Virus record (IMG/VR): IMGVR_UViG_3300042987_002867
Coordinates: 1-20,667 of that record
DNA length: 20,667 nt
Direction: 5' to 3' (one strand)
DNA from: a virus
Under the pieces are notes generated by a model. It saw nothing but the letters and a program-made list of their open reading frames with translations. It ran no database searches and was not told where the DNA came from. The position numbers and the translations under genes were made by a program. Within the stretch, counting starts at the first letter, position 1; each line of letters opens with the position of its first letter. Shown one piece after another: positions 12,528-18,084 of this stretch.

Positions 12528-12555
12528 TTGACAAATAGTTTAGTTCATGTATAAT
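12528..12555 (+). promoter_or_regulatory. Repeated promoter P7 (CATG subtype)
   Basis: TTGACA, the spacer AATAGTTTAGTTCATG, and TATAAT. The spacer is identical to that of P10. GAGG before the ATG at 12582 completes the unit. Confidence 0.9.
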
Positions 12556-12581
12556 GCAAGCATACTGATTGAGGTCATGAA

Positions 12582-12767
12582 ATGAAACGCGGTATTCGAC
12601 AAGTTAAAGCTGAGCTGGATGCCCTTCGGGACGAATATGATCGCCGCAGAGCGATACTCGAGCAAGAAATAATCACTATTCGCAAGAGTAGCGGCTACAA
12701 GCTTAAGCAATCGAATTTTGCTGATTATTTCGAGCCCGGACGTAGTCGCGAACCCGGTCAACGCTAA
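12582..12767 (+). CDS. Small coiled-coil protein (61 aa)
   Basis: The 61-aa protein is highly charged. Residues 4-36 read as a coiled coil or long helix (RQVKAELDALRDEYDRRRA, then ILEQEI), and the C-terminal part has FADYFEPGRSREPGQR. GAGG lies 7 nt before the ATG and P7 is directly upstream. No family is recognised. The shape suggests a dimerising small protein that binds a host or phage partner. Confidence 0.65.
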   Translation: MKRGIRQVKAELDALRDEYDRRRAILEQEIITIRKSSGYKLKQSNFADYFEPGRSREPGQR

Positions 12768-12780
12768 GAAAGGTATAGAA

Positions 12781-13152
12781 ATGTTTTTCACTTTTAGCCA
12801 AAATAACTCGGGTGGTGGGTTTGATTTCGATGAAAAGGTCAGTGAGTATGTGATCATAGAAGCAGATTCTCCGGAGTTAGCGAATGAGCGCGCCGAAGAA
12901 ATAGGAATATATTTTGATGGTTGTGATTCTGAATTAGACTGTCCCTGCTGCGGTGATAGGTGGTGCAGGGTGTCCAATTTGGACGGAACTGAAGTTCCGG
13001 AAATATATGGAAAAAACCCGCAAGATGTAAAAACCACTTTTGTTAATTTTGTTAATGTAGGCGGAGTTTATTGTTACGTATACTACAAAAATGGAACGGT
13101 TGAGGAGTATCGCAAGCCGGTACCGGTTTACCGGTCACGAAAAAAGGCTTGA
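12781..13152 (+). CDS. DUF7296-like phage protein
   Basis: The 123-aa protein starts MFFTFSQNNSGGGFDFDE and has VIIEADSPELANERAEEIG, IYFDGCDSELDCPCCGDRW and a Trp/Tyr-rich strand region. The FSQNNSGG start, the IYFDGC block and the CPCCGDRW Cys cluster (four Cys close together, plus a following WC) match a phage family I know as DUF7296-like. Metal binding is likely and the role unknown. AAAGG precedes the ATG. The gene shares P7 with the coiled-coil protein. Its last codons (AAG GCT TGA) run into P8, so the stop is the TGA of the -35 hexamer. Confidence 0.75.
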   Translation: MFFTFSQNNSGGGFDFDEKVSEYVIIEADSPELANERAEEIGIYFDGCDSELDCPCCGDRWCRVSNLDGTEVPEIYGKNPQDVKTTFVNFVNVGGVYCYVYYKNGTVEEYRKPVPVYRSRKKA

Positions 13153-13176
13153 CAAATAGTTTGAAACCTGTATAAT
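13149..13176 (+). promoter_or_regulatory. Repeated promoter P8 (before 65-aa paralogue)
   Basis: TTGACA, the spacer AATAGTTTGAAACCTG (one change from the main form), and TATAAT, then AGCAGCAT. The -35 contains the stop of the upstream gene. Confidence 0.9.
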
Positions 13177-13208
13177 AGCAGCATCGATTGTCAAACTGGA
13201 ATGTAAAA

Positions 13209-13406
13209 ATGAAGTTTAGTAAGAAGACTGCCAAAGAACTTAGTTCTAACATTAACGCTCTGCTGGTTTATCAGGTGATGGCAAAGGATAGTATCAAGGC
13301 CAAGGATTCTATTAAGACTCTCAAAGCCATGCAATGGTTTAATCAATATGCCGACAAACTGATCGAAATGGGACTGACTGTCGATAAGTATCAAATTTCG
13401 GAGTAG
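13209..13406 (+). CDS. Small helical protein, paralogue of 7543 gene (65 aa)
   Basis: The 65-aa product is a diverged paralogue of the 62-aa protein at 7543. Shared features are the MKFSKKT start, I-N-A-L-L-V-Y-Q, the helix KAMQWFNQYADK, and the VDKY end. It has an extra KAKDSIK repeat in the middle (IKAKDSIKTLK), probably a small internal duplication. Both copies lie behind a copy of the same promoter. The start at 13209 is chosen over an in-frame ATG at 13188 because it matches the paralogue's N-terminus. Function is unknown. Confidence 0.75.
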   Translation: MKFSKKTAKELSSNINALLVYQVMAKDSIKAKDSIKTLKAMQWFNQYADKLIEMGLTVDKYQISE

Positions 13407-13408
13407 AT

Positions 13409-13669
13409 ATGAAAAGCATAGAGATTCAGGAATCAATCGCTCACTGGGCGCGACATAACAACTTCAATGCACCATATGGCGTTCTCACAGGTGAGCACAT
13501 GAACAAGAAAGGCAGAAAGTATTTGTCAGTAACTTTCGGTCGACCTCGAACTCTTGACTGTACAGTAGACATCTACAATAAGAACTTCATGGTGGTTACC
13601 TCTAGTCGGCATGGCTCTAGGGCATTCACGAGTGTAGAGGAACTGAAGGAATTTCTGGATCAGATCTGA
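13409..13669 (+). CDS. Small protein of unknown function (86 aa)
   Basis: The 86-aa protein begins MKSIEIQESIAHWARHNNF and ends SVEELKEFLDQI. It has a basic character and a pattern of helix, several strands (KYLSVTFG, CTVDIYN, FMVVTSS) and a final helix, a small alpha-beta domain. GGAG lies about 8 nt upstream of the ATG. The stop and next start overlap (TGATG). It is in the P8 transcript with the 65-aa paralogue. No family is recognised. Confidence 0.7.
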   Translation: MKSIEIQESIAHWARHNNFNAPYGVLTGEHMNKKGRKYLSVTFGRPRTLDCTVDIYNKNFMVVTSSRHGSRAFTSVEELKEFLDQI

Positions 13670-13920
13670 TGTCTGAACAAATTGGCATGACCAAGCAGGA
13701 GTTTCTCGATTACTGGCTGCAGCCAGATGAATATGGTATGACAAATCTAGACTACCTGAGAGAAAATCTACGTGAGAGTGTTTCTCAATATCGTTCTGAG
13801 TGTTCATTGTTCGGTGACGCAGGTCCAGGGCAATTGAGAAACATTCTGATGTTACGAGAGGAGCATGATCGAGTAAAAAATCGACTCGAGGAATTCTCCG
13901 CGGAACTGCCATCTCATTGA
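13669..13920 (+). CDS. Small acidic helical protein (83 aa), unknown
   Basis: The 83-aa product starts MSEQIGMTKQEFLDYW and ends EEFSAELPSH. It is acidic and nearly all helical, with a possible coiled coil near the end (REEHDRVKNRLEEF). It overlaps the previous stop by 1 nt (TGATG), indicating reinitiation. Its final codons and TGA are part of the CTCATTGATT stem arm at 13913, so the repeat reaches into the coding end. Function is unknown. Confidence 0.65.
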   Translation: MSEQIGMTKQEFLDYWLQPDEYGMTNLDYLRENLRESVSQYRSECSLFGDAGPGQLRNILMLREEHDRVKNRLEEFSAELPSH

Positions 13921-13977
13921 TTCTAAAGCACTTTTTCAAAACTAGAAAAAACTAGAAAACACCAGAAAATCAATGAG
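13913..13977 (+). repeat. Inverted repeat, CTCATTGATT arms
   Basis: CTCATTGATT (13913-13922) pairs with AATCAATGAG (13968-13977), a perfect 10-bp stem around an A-rich loop with a repeated ACTAGAAAA. It is a diverged copy of the repeat at 10333-10391. Confidence 0.75.
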
Positions 13978-14003
13978 TTATGGAAATTTGGGCGCTACAG
14001 AGC
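13968..14003 (+). repeat. 36-nt direct repeat, copy 2
   Basis: Identical to 10380-10415. It covers the right stem arm, TTATGGAAATTTGGG and the first part of the terminator core. Confidence 0.8.
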
Positions 14004-14009
14004 GTTTTT
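13993..14009 (+). terminator. Short terminator-like element (CGCT-ACAG-AGCG, T5)
   Basis: A 4-bp stem is followed by TTTTT. Compared with the 20-nt palindrome at 10405 it lacks 8 nt (CTCTGTAG), so the stem is shortened and termination may be leaky. Confidence 0.55.
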
Positions 14010-14067
14010 CTAGTAGTTTCCGACCCAGTATCCAGCTCAAATCGTAGAATTACCGCGAAACTAATGC

Positions 14068-14095
14068 TTGACATTTAGTTATAACCATGTATAAT
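14068..14095 (+). promoter_or_regulatory. Repeated promoter P9 (most diverged copy)
   Basis: TTGACA, the spacer TTTAGTTATAACCATG, and TATAAT. It keeps TAGTT, CATG and the 16-bp length, and is followed by GGTAACATA. Confidence 0.85.
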
Positions 14096-14121
14096 GGTAA
14101 CATACTTCAACGGAGATGAAT

Positions 14122-14388
14122 GTGCGAACTAAAGTGATGTTCCCTGGTGTCAAGAACTCTCAGAAAATCCGTGTTCTGGTTGACGGGTTTGGCATGTATA
14201 TGCGAGTCTGCGAACTGCCCAATATTTGCACCTCAAATCACCGTGCTGCTATTGAATCTGCTATGATCTCATTGTCCTCTAGCATTGCTGCTGGTAATCA
14301 GATTACTGGCTTTGCTTCTGGCGTGATGGTTTATGATGATAAAATGCAGAATACTCGCGTGGATGTCCAGATTGACCTGGTGAACTAA
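14122..14388 (+). CDS. Small protein of unknown function (88 aa), first of a tandem pair
   Basis: The 88-aa product reads from GTG at 14122 (MRTKVMFPGVKNSQKIRV). GGAG at 14112-14115 is 6 nt before this GTG but abuts the ATG at 14116, so GTG is favoured and MNVRTKV is the alternative. The N-terminal part has strands (KIRVLVDG, MYMRVCEL). The C-terminal part (HRAAIESAMISLSSSIAAG, then VMVYDD and RVDVQIDLV) is repeated in diverged form just downstream at 14384-14572. No family is recognised. It is driven by P9. The C-terminus is shorter than in the downstream copy, which continues with GNTVMIY. Confidence 0.65.
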   Translation: MRTKVMFPGVKNSQKIRVLVDGFGMYMRVCELPNICTSNHRAAIESAMISLSSSIAAGNQITGFASGVMVYDDKMQNTRVDVQIDLVN

Positions 14389-14572
14389 TATCTGTACTAT
14401 CACGCATCGAGTCGCAGTGGAATCTGCACTGACAATTCTCGGCTCTGTAATTAAGTCTGGTAAGAAACTCTCCAGCTTTGTCGATAATATCAGAGTATAT
14501 GATGATAATCTGCAATATAAGATGGTGAAGGTGCAGGTCGATTTGTTGGGTAACACTGTAATGATCTACTAA
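14384..14572 (+). pseudogene. Start-less diverged copy of the 14122 gene's C-terminal half
   Basis: In frame 2 the sequence reads TNICTITHRVAVESALTILG, later FVDNIRVYDDNLQY and KVQVDLLGNTVMIY, then TAA. It aligns throughout with NICTSNHRAAIESAMISL, MVYDDKMQ and DVQIDLV of the upstream gene. There is no ATG at its beginning. The frame is bounded by TGA at 14381 and only an internal GTG (14417) exists, without a ribosome binding site. It is therefore the 3' part of a tandem paralogue that lost its 5' end, or a +1 frameshift extension of the upstream gene. Confidence 0.6.
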
Positions 14573-14574
14573 CC

Positions 14575-14748
14575 ATGAAAAAATACCGCGTATACTTTTA
14601 TGTGAGTCCTTCAGGTAAGGACATGGTTGCTGACTATGATGCTGTAAATGAGAATGAAGCTATGTCTTTCTTTCAGAAGGATTTTTTCTGCAATTCTTCT
14701 TACGTGTCTGTCTACGTAGACATGATTAAAGAAGTAAAAAGTGCTTGA
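14575..14748 (+). CDS. Small protein of unknown function (57 aa)
   Basis: The 57-aa protein reads MKKYRVYFYVSPSGKDMVAD, then a helix (AVNENEAMSFFQKDFF), and ends SVYVDMIKEVKSA. A strand-helix-strand layout like that of small phage hairpin proteins is visible. It starts 2 nt after the stop of the decayed copy and lacks a clear ribosome binding site, so it may depend on coupling. The stop TGA lies within the -35 of P10, giving the Ala-stop end typical of genes upstream of these cassettes. Confidence 0.6.
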   Translation: MKKYRVYFYVSPSGKDMVADYDAVNENEAMSFFQKDFFCNSSYVSVYVDMIKEVKSA

Positions 14749-14772
14749 CAAATAGTTTAGTTCATGTATAAT
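14745..14772 (+). promoter_or_regulatory. Repeated promoter P10 (CATG subtype)
   Basis: TTGACA, the spacer AATAGTTTAGTTCATG (identical to P7), and TATAAT, followed by AGCAGCATGATGA. The first ATG lies 7 nt after the -10, at the expected transcription start. Confidence 0.9.
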
Positions 14773-14778
14773 AGCAGC

Positions 14779-14958
14779 ATGATGACGATAAAAGTTAAAG
14801 TAGTTGACCGGTACATGACGTATCTTTTTGATGCTGACATGCCTGCAAAGTATTGGTATTCGCCGACATGTTGCCCCAAGACGTTTGAGTTTGAGAATGC
14901 AGTGCATATGTACTACAGCGATTTTAAATATTTCACCGATCAATTGATTGTCGAATAG
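14779..14958 (+). CDS. Small protein of unknown function (59 aa), probable leaderless start
   Basis: The 59-aa product reads MMTIKVKVVDRYMTYLFD and ends YFTDQLIVE. ATG at 14779 (or 14782) is at the predicted +1 of P10, so the mRNA would have little or no 5' leader. No ribosome binding site is possible between promoter and start. A later ATG at 14815 (MTYLFDAD) has no convincing site either. The protein is rich in aromatic residues, with a CC pair (SPTCCPKTFEF), and looks alpha-beta. Function is unknown. Confidence 0.6.
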   Translation: MMTIKVKVVDRYMTYLFDADMPAKYWYSPTCCPKTFEFENAVHMYYSDFKYFTDQLIVE

Positions 14959-14967
14959 AGAGACATA

Positions 14968-15144
14968 ATGAACAAGGAACTTCGCCGTCTTGCAGTAAAA
15001 GCAGGTGCAACTAAAGAAATGTTAAAGAGCCAGGCATTTCAGGATTTCTGCGGACGATTCGCCGATGTTATTCTGCAGGAAGCTGAAAATGAAATGCTTA
15101 TGCTCGCTGCAGAAGAATATGAATCATCTGCAGTTCGCCATTAA
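14968..15144 (+). CDS. Small protein of unknown function (58 aa)
   Basis: The 58-aa protein begins MNKELRRLAVKAGATKEML and ends EEYESSAVRH. It has a mostly helical profile, with a block FCGRFADVILQEAENEML that resembles the FAELIVxE segment of small phage proteins of unknown role. The ribosome binding site is weak (GAGAGA). It follows the P10 gene after 9 nt, so it is probably in that transcript. Confidence 0.6.
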   Translation: MNKELRRLAVKAGATKEMLKSQAFQDFCGRFADVILQEAENEMLMLAAEEYESSAVRH

Positions 15145-15163
15145 AACGGTTAACGAGGGAAAA

Positions 15164-15307
15164 ATGAGCAAGACGTTTAAGCTACGGGATCCTTATGCGC
15201 GTGAGTTGCTTACATCAGGTAAGTACAAGCAGCGTGTGGTTTCACTCAAAAAGACTTACAAGCGTAAGTATCGCACACAAAAGGATGAACTAAATGAATT
15301 GCAATGA
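15164..15307 (+). CDS. Small basic phage protein (47 aa)
   Basis: The 47-aa strongly basic protein begins MSKTFKLRDPYARELLTSGK and ends KYRTQKDELNELQ. Similar short proteins with an FKLRDPxA(R)xL start followed by VVxxKKxYxRK occur in T4-like phages, role unknown. High positive charge (about one third Lys or Arg) suggests nucleic-acid binding. GAGGG precedes the ATG. The gene overlaps the ligase start by 14 nt, so its translation is probably linked to ligase. Confidence 0.7.
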   Translation: MSKTFKLRDPYARELLTSGKYKQRVVSLKKTYKRKYRTQKDELNELQ

Positions 15308-16607
15308 TATTCTGCTGCAGCTAGAGCAAACATCCTCTCGCCTAGCAAAAGAGAGTATTCTTCGGCAGAATATCGACAATACCACTCTAAAGCGAGTGGT
15401 AGAGTTGGCGTTGAATCCCACAATCAATTTCTACATCAAGAAGATTCCCGACTATTCTTCTACACCCAAGGCACTTCGTCCGTTTAGTCTAGACTGGGCT
15501 CTGACTGAACTGACTCGCTTTAGTACTCGGGAACTAACTGGAAATGATGCAATCAATCATCTACAACTAATTCTTAAATCATTGTCAAAGGAAGATGCCA
15601 GTGTCATTGAAAAAGTCATTAAGCGAGATCTGCGCTGCGGAGTATCAGAGGCAACAGCGAATAAGATTTGGAAAGGTCTCATCCCAGAATACCCAGTTAT
15701 GTTGGCTTCCAGCTTCGACGAGAAACTACTTGAAAAAATCAAGTTCCCGGCAATCGTCCAACTCAAGCTGGATGGAATGCGCTTTAACGCGATCTGTAAA
15801 AACGGCAAAGTAGAATTTCGTTCTAGAAACGGTAAGGAGATCGACCTACTAGGGCATCTAGAGGAAGAATTTAAGCTTCTAGCAAACGGTGACAATCTTG
15901 TTTTTGACGGTGAACTCCTGGTCATTGATAAAAACGGCGATACACTCAATCGAAAAACTGGTAACGGCATTCTAAACAAGGCAGTCAAGGGTACTATCTC
16001 TGAAAAAGAGGCTAGCTTTGTACGATGTTCACTTTGGGATGTAATTCCTCTTGTAGATTTCTACAAGAATAAATGTACCACACCATATGAAGAACGATAC
16101 CACAATCTCTACGAACTATGGAGGATTTTGCCACCTAAGCCAAAAAATAAAACTAGATTGATTGTCTCTACAATTGTAGATAATCTAGAGGAGGCAAATG
16201 GTCTCTTTGAGAGATATCTCAATCAAGGTGAGGAAGGTATTATTCTAAAAGATAAGCAAGGTATCTGGGAGGCTAAGCGCGTTAAGACACAGATTAAGTT
16301 TAAAGGTGAGCTTGAGTGTGATCTTAGGTGCATAGGTTGGGAGTATGGATCTGGTAAGAATTCTAAGCGCCTAGGTAATTTAGTTCTAGCGTCTGAGGAT
16401 AAAGTTATTAAAGTCTCTGTAGGTACTGGATTTGGTGATGCTGATCGTGATACAATTACACGAGAGATAATCGGCAAGATCATAGCTATTAAGTACAATG
16501 CTCGAATTAAGGACAAAAAGACTGGGCAGGAGTCACTGTTTCTGCCAGTATTCGTAGAGATTCGAGAGGACAAAACTGTAGCAGATTCATCAAAGGATAT
16601 TAAGTAA
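15294..16607 (+). CDS. lig: ATP-dependent DNA ligase, T4 gp30-like
   Basis: The 437-aa protein joins nicks in duplex DNA with ATP. The adenylation motif KLDGMR has nucleophile K158, next to the position of K159 in T4 ligase. Motif IV is EGIILK (314-319) and motif V is QIKFK (333-337). The N-terminal 130 residues form the helical DNA-binding domain seen in gp30-type ligases (RDLRCGVSEATANKIW), and the C-terminal OB domain follows residue 340. Total length is a little below T4 gp30 (487 aa). It overlaps the 47-aa gene by 14 nt and is followed by a TAATG overlap with the next gene. It would work with RNase H in Okazaki-fragment maturation. Confidence 0.95.
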   Translation: MNCNDILLQLEQTSSRLAKESILRQNIDNTTLKRVVELALNPTINFYIKKIPDYSSTPKALRPFSLDWALTELTRFSTRELTGNDAINHLQLILKSLSKEDASVIEKVIKRDLRCGVSEATANKIWKGLIPEYPVMLASSFDEKLLEKIKFPAIVQLKLDGMRFNAICKNGKVEFRSRNGKEIDLLGHLEEEFKLLANGDNLVFDGELLVIDKNGDTLNRKTGNGILNKAVKGTISEKEASFVRCSLWDVIPLVDFYKNKCTTPYEERYHNLYELWRILPPKPKNKTRLIVSTIVDNLEEANGLFERYLNQGEEGIILKDKQGIWEAKRVKTQIKFKGELECDLRCIGWEYGSGKNSKRLGNLVLASEDKVIKVSVGTGFGDADRDTITREIIGKIIAIKYNARIKDKKTGQESLFLPVFVEIREDKTVADSSKDIK

Positions 16608-16831
16608 TGGGTGTATTAGTAAAGGTGGAGGTAGATCTATTTGAAATAGATTCCTCCGATTTAAAACATGAGCTAGAGCGTAGAGGATATGAGGTAACTT
16701 TACCATATATCCAAGATATAGATGACGATGAAACGCTACTCATTAAAATTTACGAGACAAAAAAGCTTGGTGGTAATATAGATACTCTACTTAATGAATA
16801 CATTTATAAAAAATTAGGAGTACTACTGTGA
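16607..16831 (+). CDS. Small acidic protein of unknown function (74 aa)
   Basis: The 74-aa product reads MGVLVKVEVDLFEIDSSDLK and ends YIYKKLGVLL. It has a strand, a helix (DLKHELERRGY), a short acidic loop (QDIDDDETLL) and a C-terminal helix. The stop of ligase and this start overlap by 1 nt (TAATG). Its own stop overlaps the GTG start of the metallophosphoesterase. It is therefore part of a ligase-phosphoesterase operon. No family is recognised. Confidence 0.7.
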   Translation: MGVLVKVEVDLFEIDSSDLKHELERRGYEVTLPYIQDIDDDETLLIKIYETKKLGGNIDTLLNEYIYKKLGVLL

Positions 16832-17598
16832 AAATTGGTTTAGTTTCGGATATTCATTTAGAGTTTGGTGATCTAGAGTTAAAAAATAAAGAAGATGTGG
16901 ATGTACTAGTCATTGCAGGCGATGCATGCCTTGCTAGCAAGGTCGAAAGGTTTCTACCTTTCTTTGAGCGTATCGACAAGGAATTTCCTAACATTGTTTA
17001 TGTTCTAGGCAATCATGAGCATTATAGTGGTAAGTTTGATCAAACGTATGATGTTCTAAAGGCTGCTCTATCACATCTAGACAACATCAATCTTCTAGAG
17101 CGCGAGTATGTCTGCATCGATAATGTGGTTTTTCTAGGTGCTACTCTATGGACAGATTTTAATAAGTTCGATCCACTAACAATGTGGCAATGTCGTAGAG
17201 TAATGAACGACTACAATGTTATTCGTGTTGCAAAGGATAATTATCGTCGTCTATTTCCAGAGGATATTGCAGAGACTCATCTAAAAACTCTAGACTTTCT
17301 AAATGAGAATCTACAGAAGTTTAGTGATAAGAATGTAGTTGTGGTTACTCACCATGGTCCTACATTTCAAAGTGTACATCCTCAATATAGAAATGACACT
17401 CTAGTCAATGGTGCTTATGTGTCTGATCTTAGTGACTTGATCGAGAAGAATCAAAACATTCGCTACTGGTTTCATGGTCATACTCATAAGCCAGCAGATT
17501 ATAATGTGGGTGACACTCGAGTGATCTGCAATCCACGAGGTTACTGGAATAATGAGGTATTTGAGCATGGTTATACCTTTCAACTAGTTGAACTATGA
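16828..17598 (+). CDS. Calcineurin-like metallophosphoesterase, GTG start
   Basis: The 256-aa protein shows all motifs of the binuclear metallophosphoesterase fold: DIH (D8, H10), GD (D32), GNHE (61-64), THH (H175-H176) and GHTH (217-220). Substrates in the superfamily include nucleic acids, cyclic nucleotides and phosphoproteins. Which applies here is unknown. The small size without an accessory domain resembles bacterial and phage enzymes that act on small phosphate esters. The start is GTG at 16828, inside the 4-nt overlap with the upstream stop, preceded by AGGAG at a good distance. Its stop overlaps the next start (ATGA). In context it may recycle nucleotides or process nucleic-acid ends. 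Confidence 0.9.
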   Translation: MKIGLVSDIHLEFGDLELKNKEDVDVLVIAGDACLASKVERFLPFFERIDKEFPNIVYVLGNHEHYSGKFDQTYDVLKAALSHLDNINLLEREYVCIDNVVFLGATLWTDFNKFDPLTMWQCRRVMNDYNVIRVAKDNYRRLFPEDIAETHLKTLDFLNENLQKFSDKNVVVVTHHGPTFQSVHPQYRNDTLVNGAYVSDLSDLIEKNQNIRYWFHGHTHKPADYNVGDTRVICNPRGYWNNEVFEHGYTFQLVEL

Positions 17599-17828
17599 AA
17601 AAGTTTGACAAGGTAATGGAGTGGGTAAGTACTGCTATACTTCTAGTAGGAGTGGTACTCACTAGCTTCAATATCTTTCCACTTAATGTATGGTTTTCCC
17701 TAGCAGGAAACGTGTGCTGGATCATTGTAGGAATCATGTGGAGAAAGTATAGCTTAATTGTTGTCAGTACAGTTATATCTGTGCTATACTTGATTGGTCT
17801 AGTCAAAGAGTATTTCTATGCAAGCTAA
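17595..17828 (+). CDS. Small membrane protein (77 aa)
   Basis: The 77-aa protein has three hydrophobic segments: about residues 14-31 (STAILLVGVVLTSFNIFP), 32-48 (WFSLAGNVCWIIVGIMW) and 53-72 (LIVVSTVISVLYLIGLV). It starts with basic residues (MKKFDK) and probably spans the inner membrane two or three times. The gene overlaps the phosphoesterase by 4 nt and the next gene by 11 nt. Its role is unknown. It could be a host-membrane modifier, but there is no holin-specific sign and the endolysin is 2 kb away. Confidence 0.75.
   Translation: MKKFDKVMEWVSTAILLVGVVLTSFNIFPLNVWFSLAGNVCWIIVGIMWRKYSLIVVSTVISVLYLIGLVKEYFYAS
17761..17790 (+). promoter_or_regulatory. Possible promoter within the membrane-protein gene
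   Basis: TTGTCA (17761-17766) and TATACT (17785-17790) are separated by 18 bp, with TGC before the -10. It lies upstream of the 17818 gene but inside coding sequence. The match is moderate and could be chance. Confidence 0.3.
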
Positions 17829-18084
17829 AGTAATCAAATTTCCAAGAAACAATAAAGAGTTCACATTAAAGTTATATACTGACGAGGAAATAGATCTAGC
17901 TGTCAAGGCTTTTAATATGTTCTCTATGTTAGAGAAAAACATTACTAAAAGAAGTTTACAGTTTATTGATCCTCTTCATGTAATTAATTGTCTATGTATG
18001 GCAAAAATTAACTTTGCCTTTTTTTCTATTCATGAACATGAACTTTGTAATAAGATTCTAGAGACAGTAGAGAGAGTAAACTAA
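17818..18084 (+). CDS. Small protein of unknown function (88 aa)
   Basis: The 88-aa product begins MQAKVIKFPRNNKEFTLKLY and ends KILETVERVN. After a short basic N-terminus it has mainly helical sequence (DEEIDLAVKAFNMFSML), with several Phe and Met residues, and three Cys in the second half. It overlaps the membrane-protein gene by 11 nt and the following gene by 1 nt (TAATG). No family is recognised. Expression is probably coupled with its neighbours. Confidence 0.65.
   Translation: MQAKVIKFPRNNKEFTLKLYTDEEIDLAVKAFNMFSMLEKNITKRSLQFIDPLHVINCLCMAKINFAFFSIHEHELCNKILETVERVN

Noticed and set aside
12528-12555. TGTATAAT read as an extended -10
   Set aside because: The TG directly abuts TATAAT instead of standing one base away, so it does not match TGnTATAAT. 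The promoters are called on -35 and -10 alone.
7481-14772. Regular repeats suggesting a CRISPR array
   Set aside because: The repeats are 38-nt promoters separated by 240-1700 nt of coding DNA, not short spacers, and they contain clear -35 and -10 boxes.
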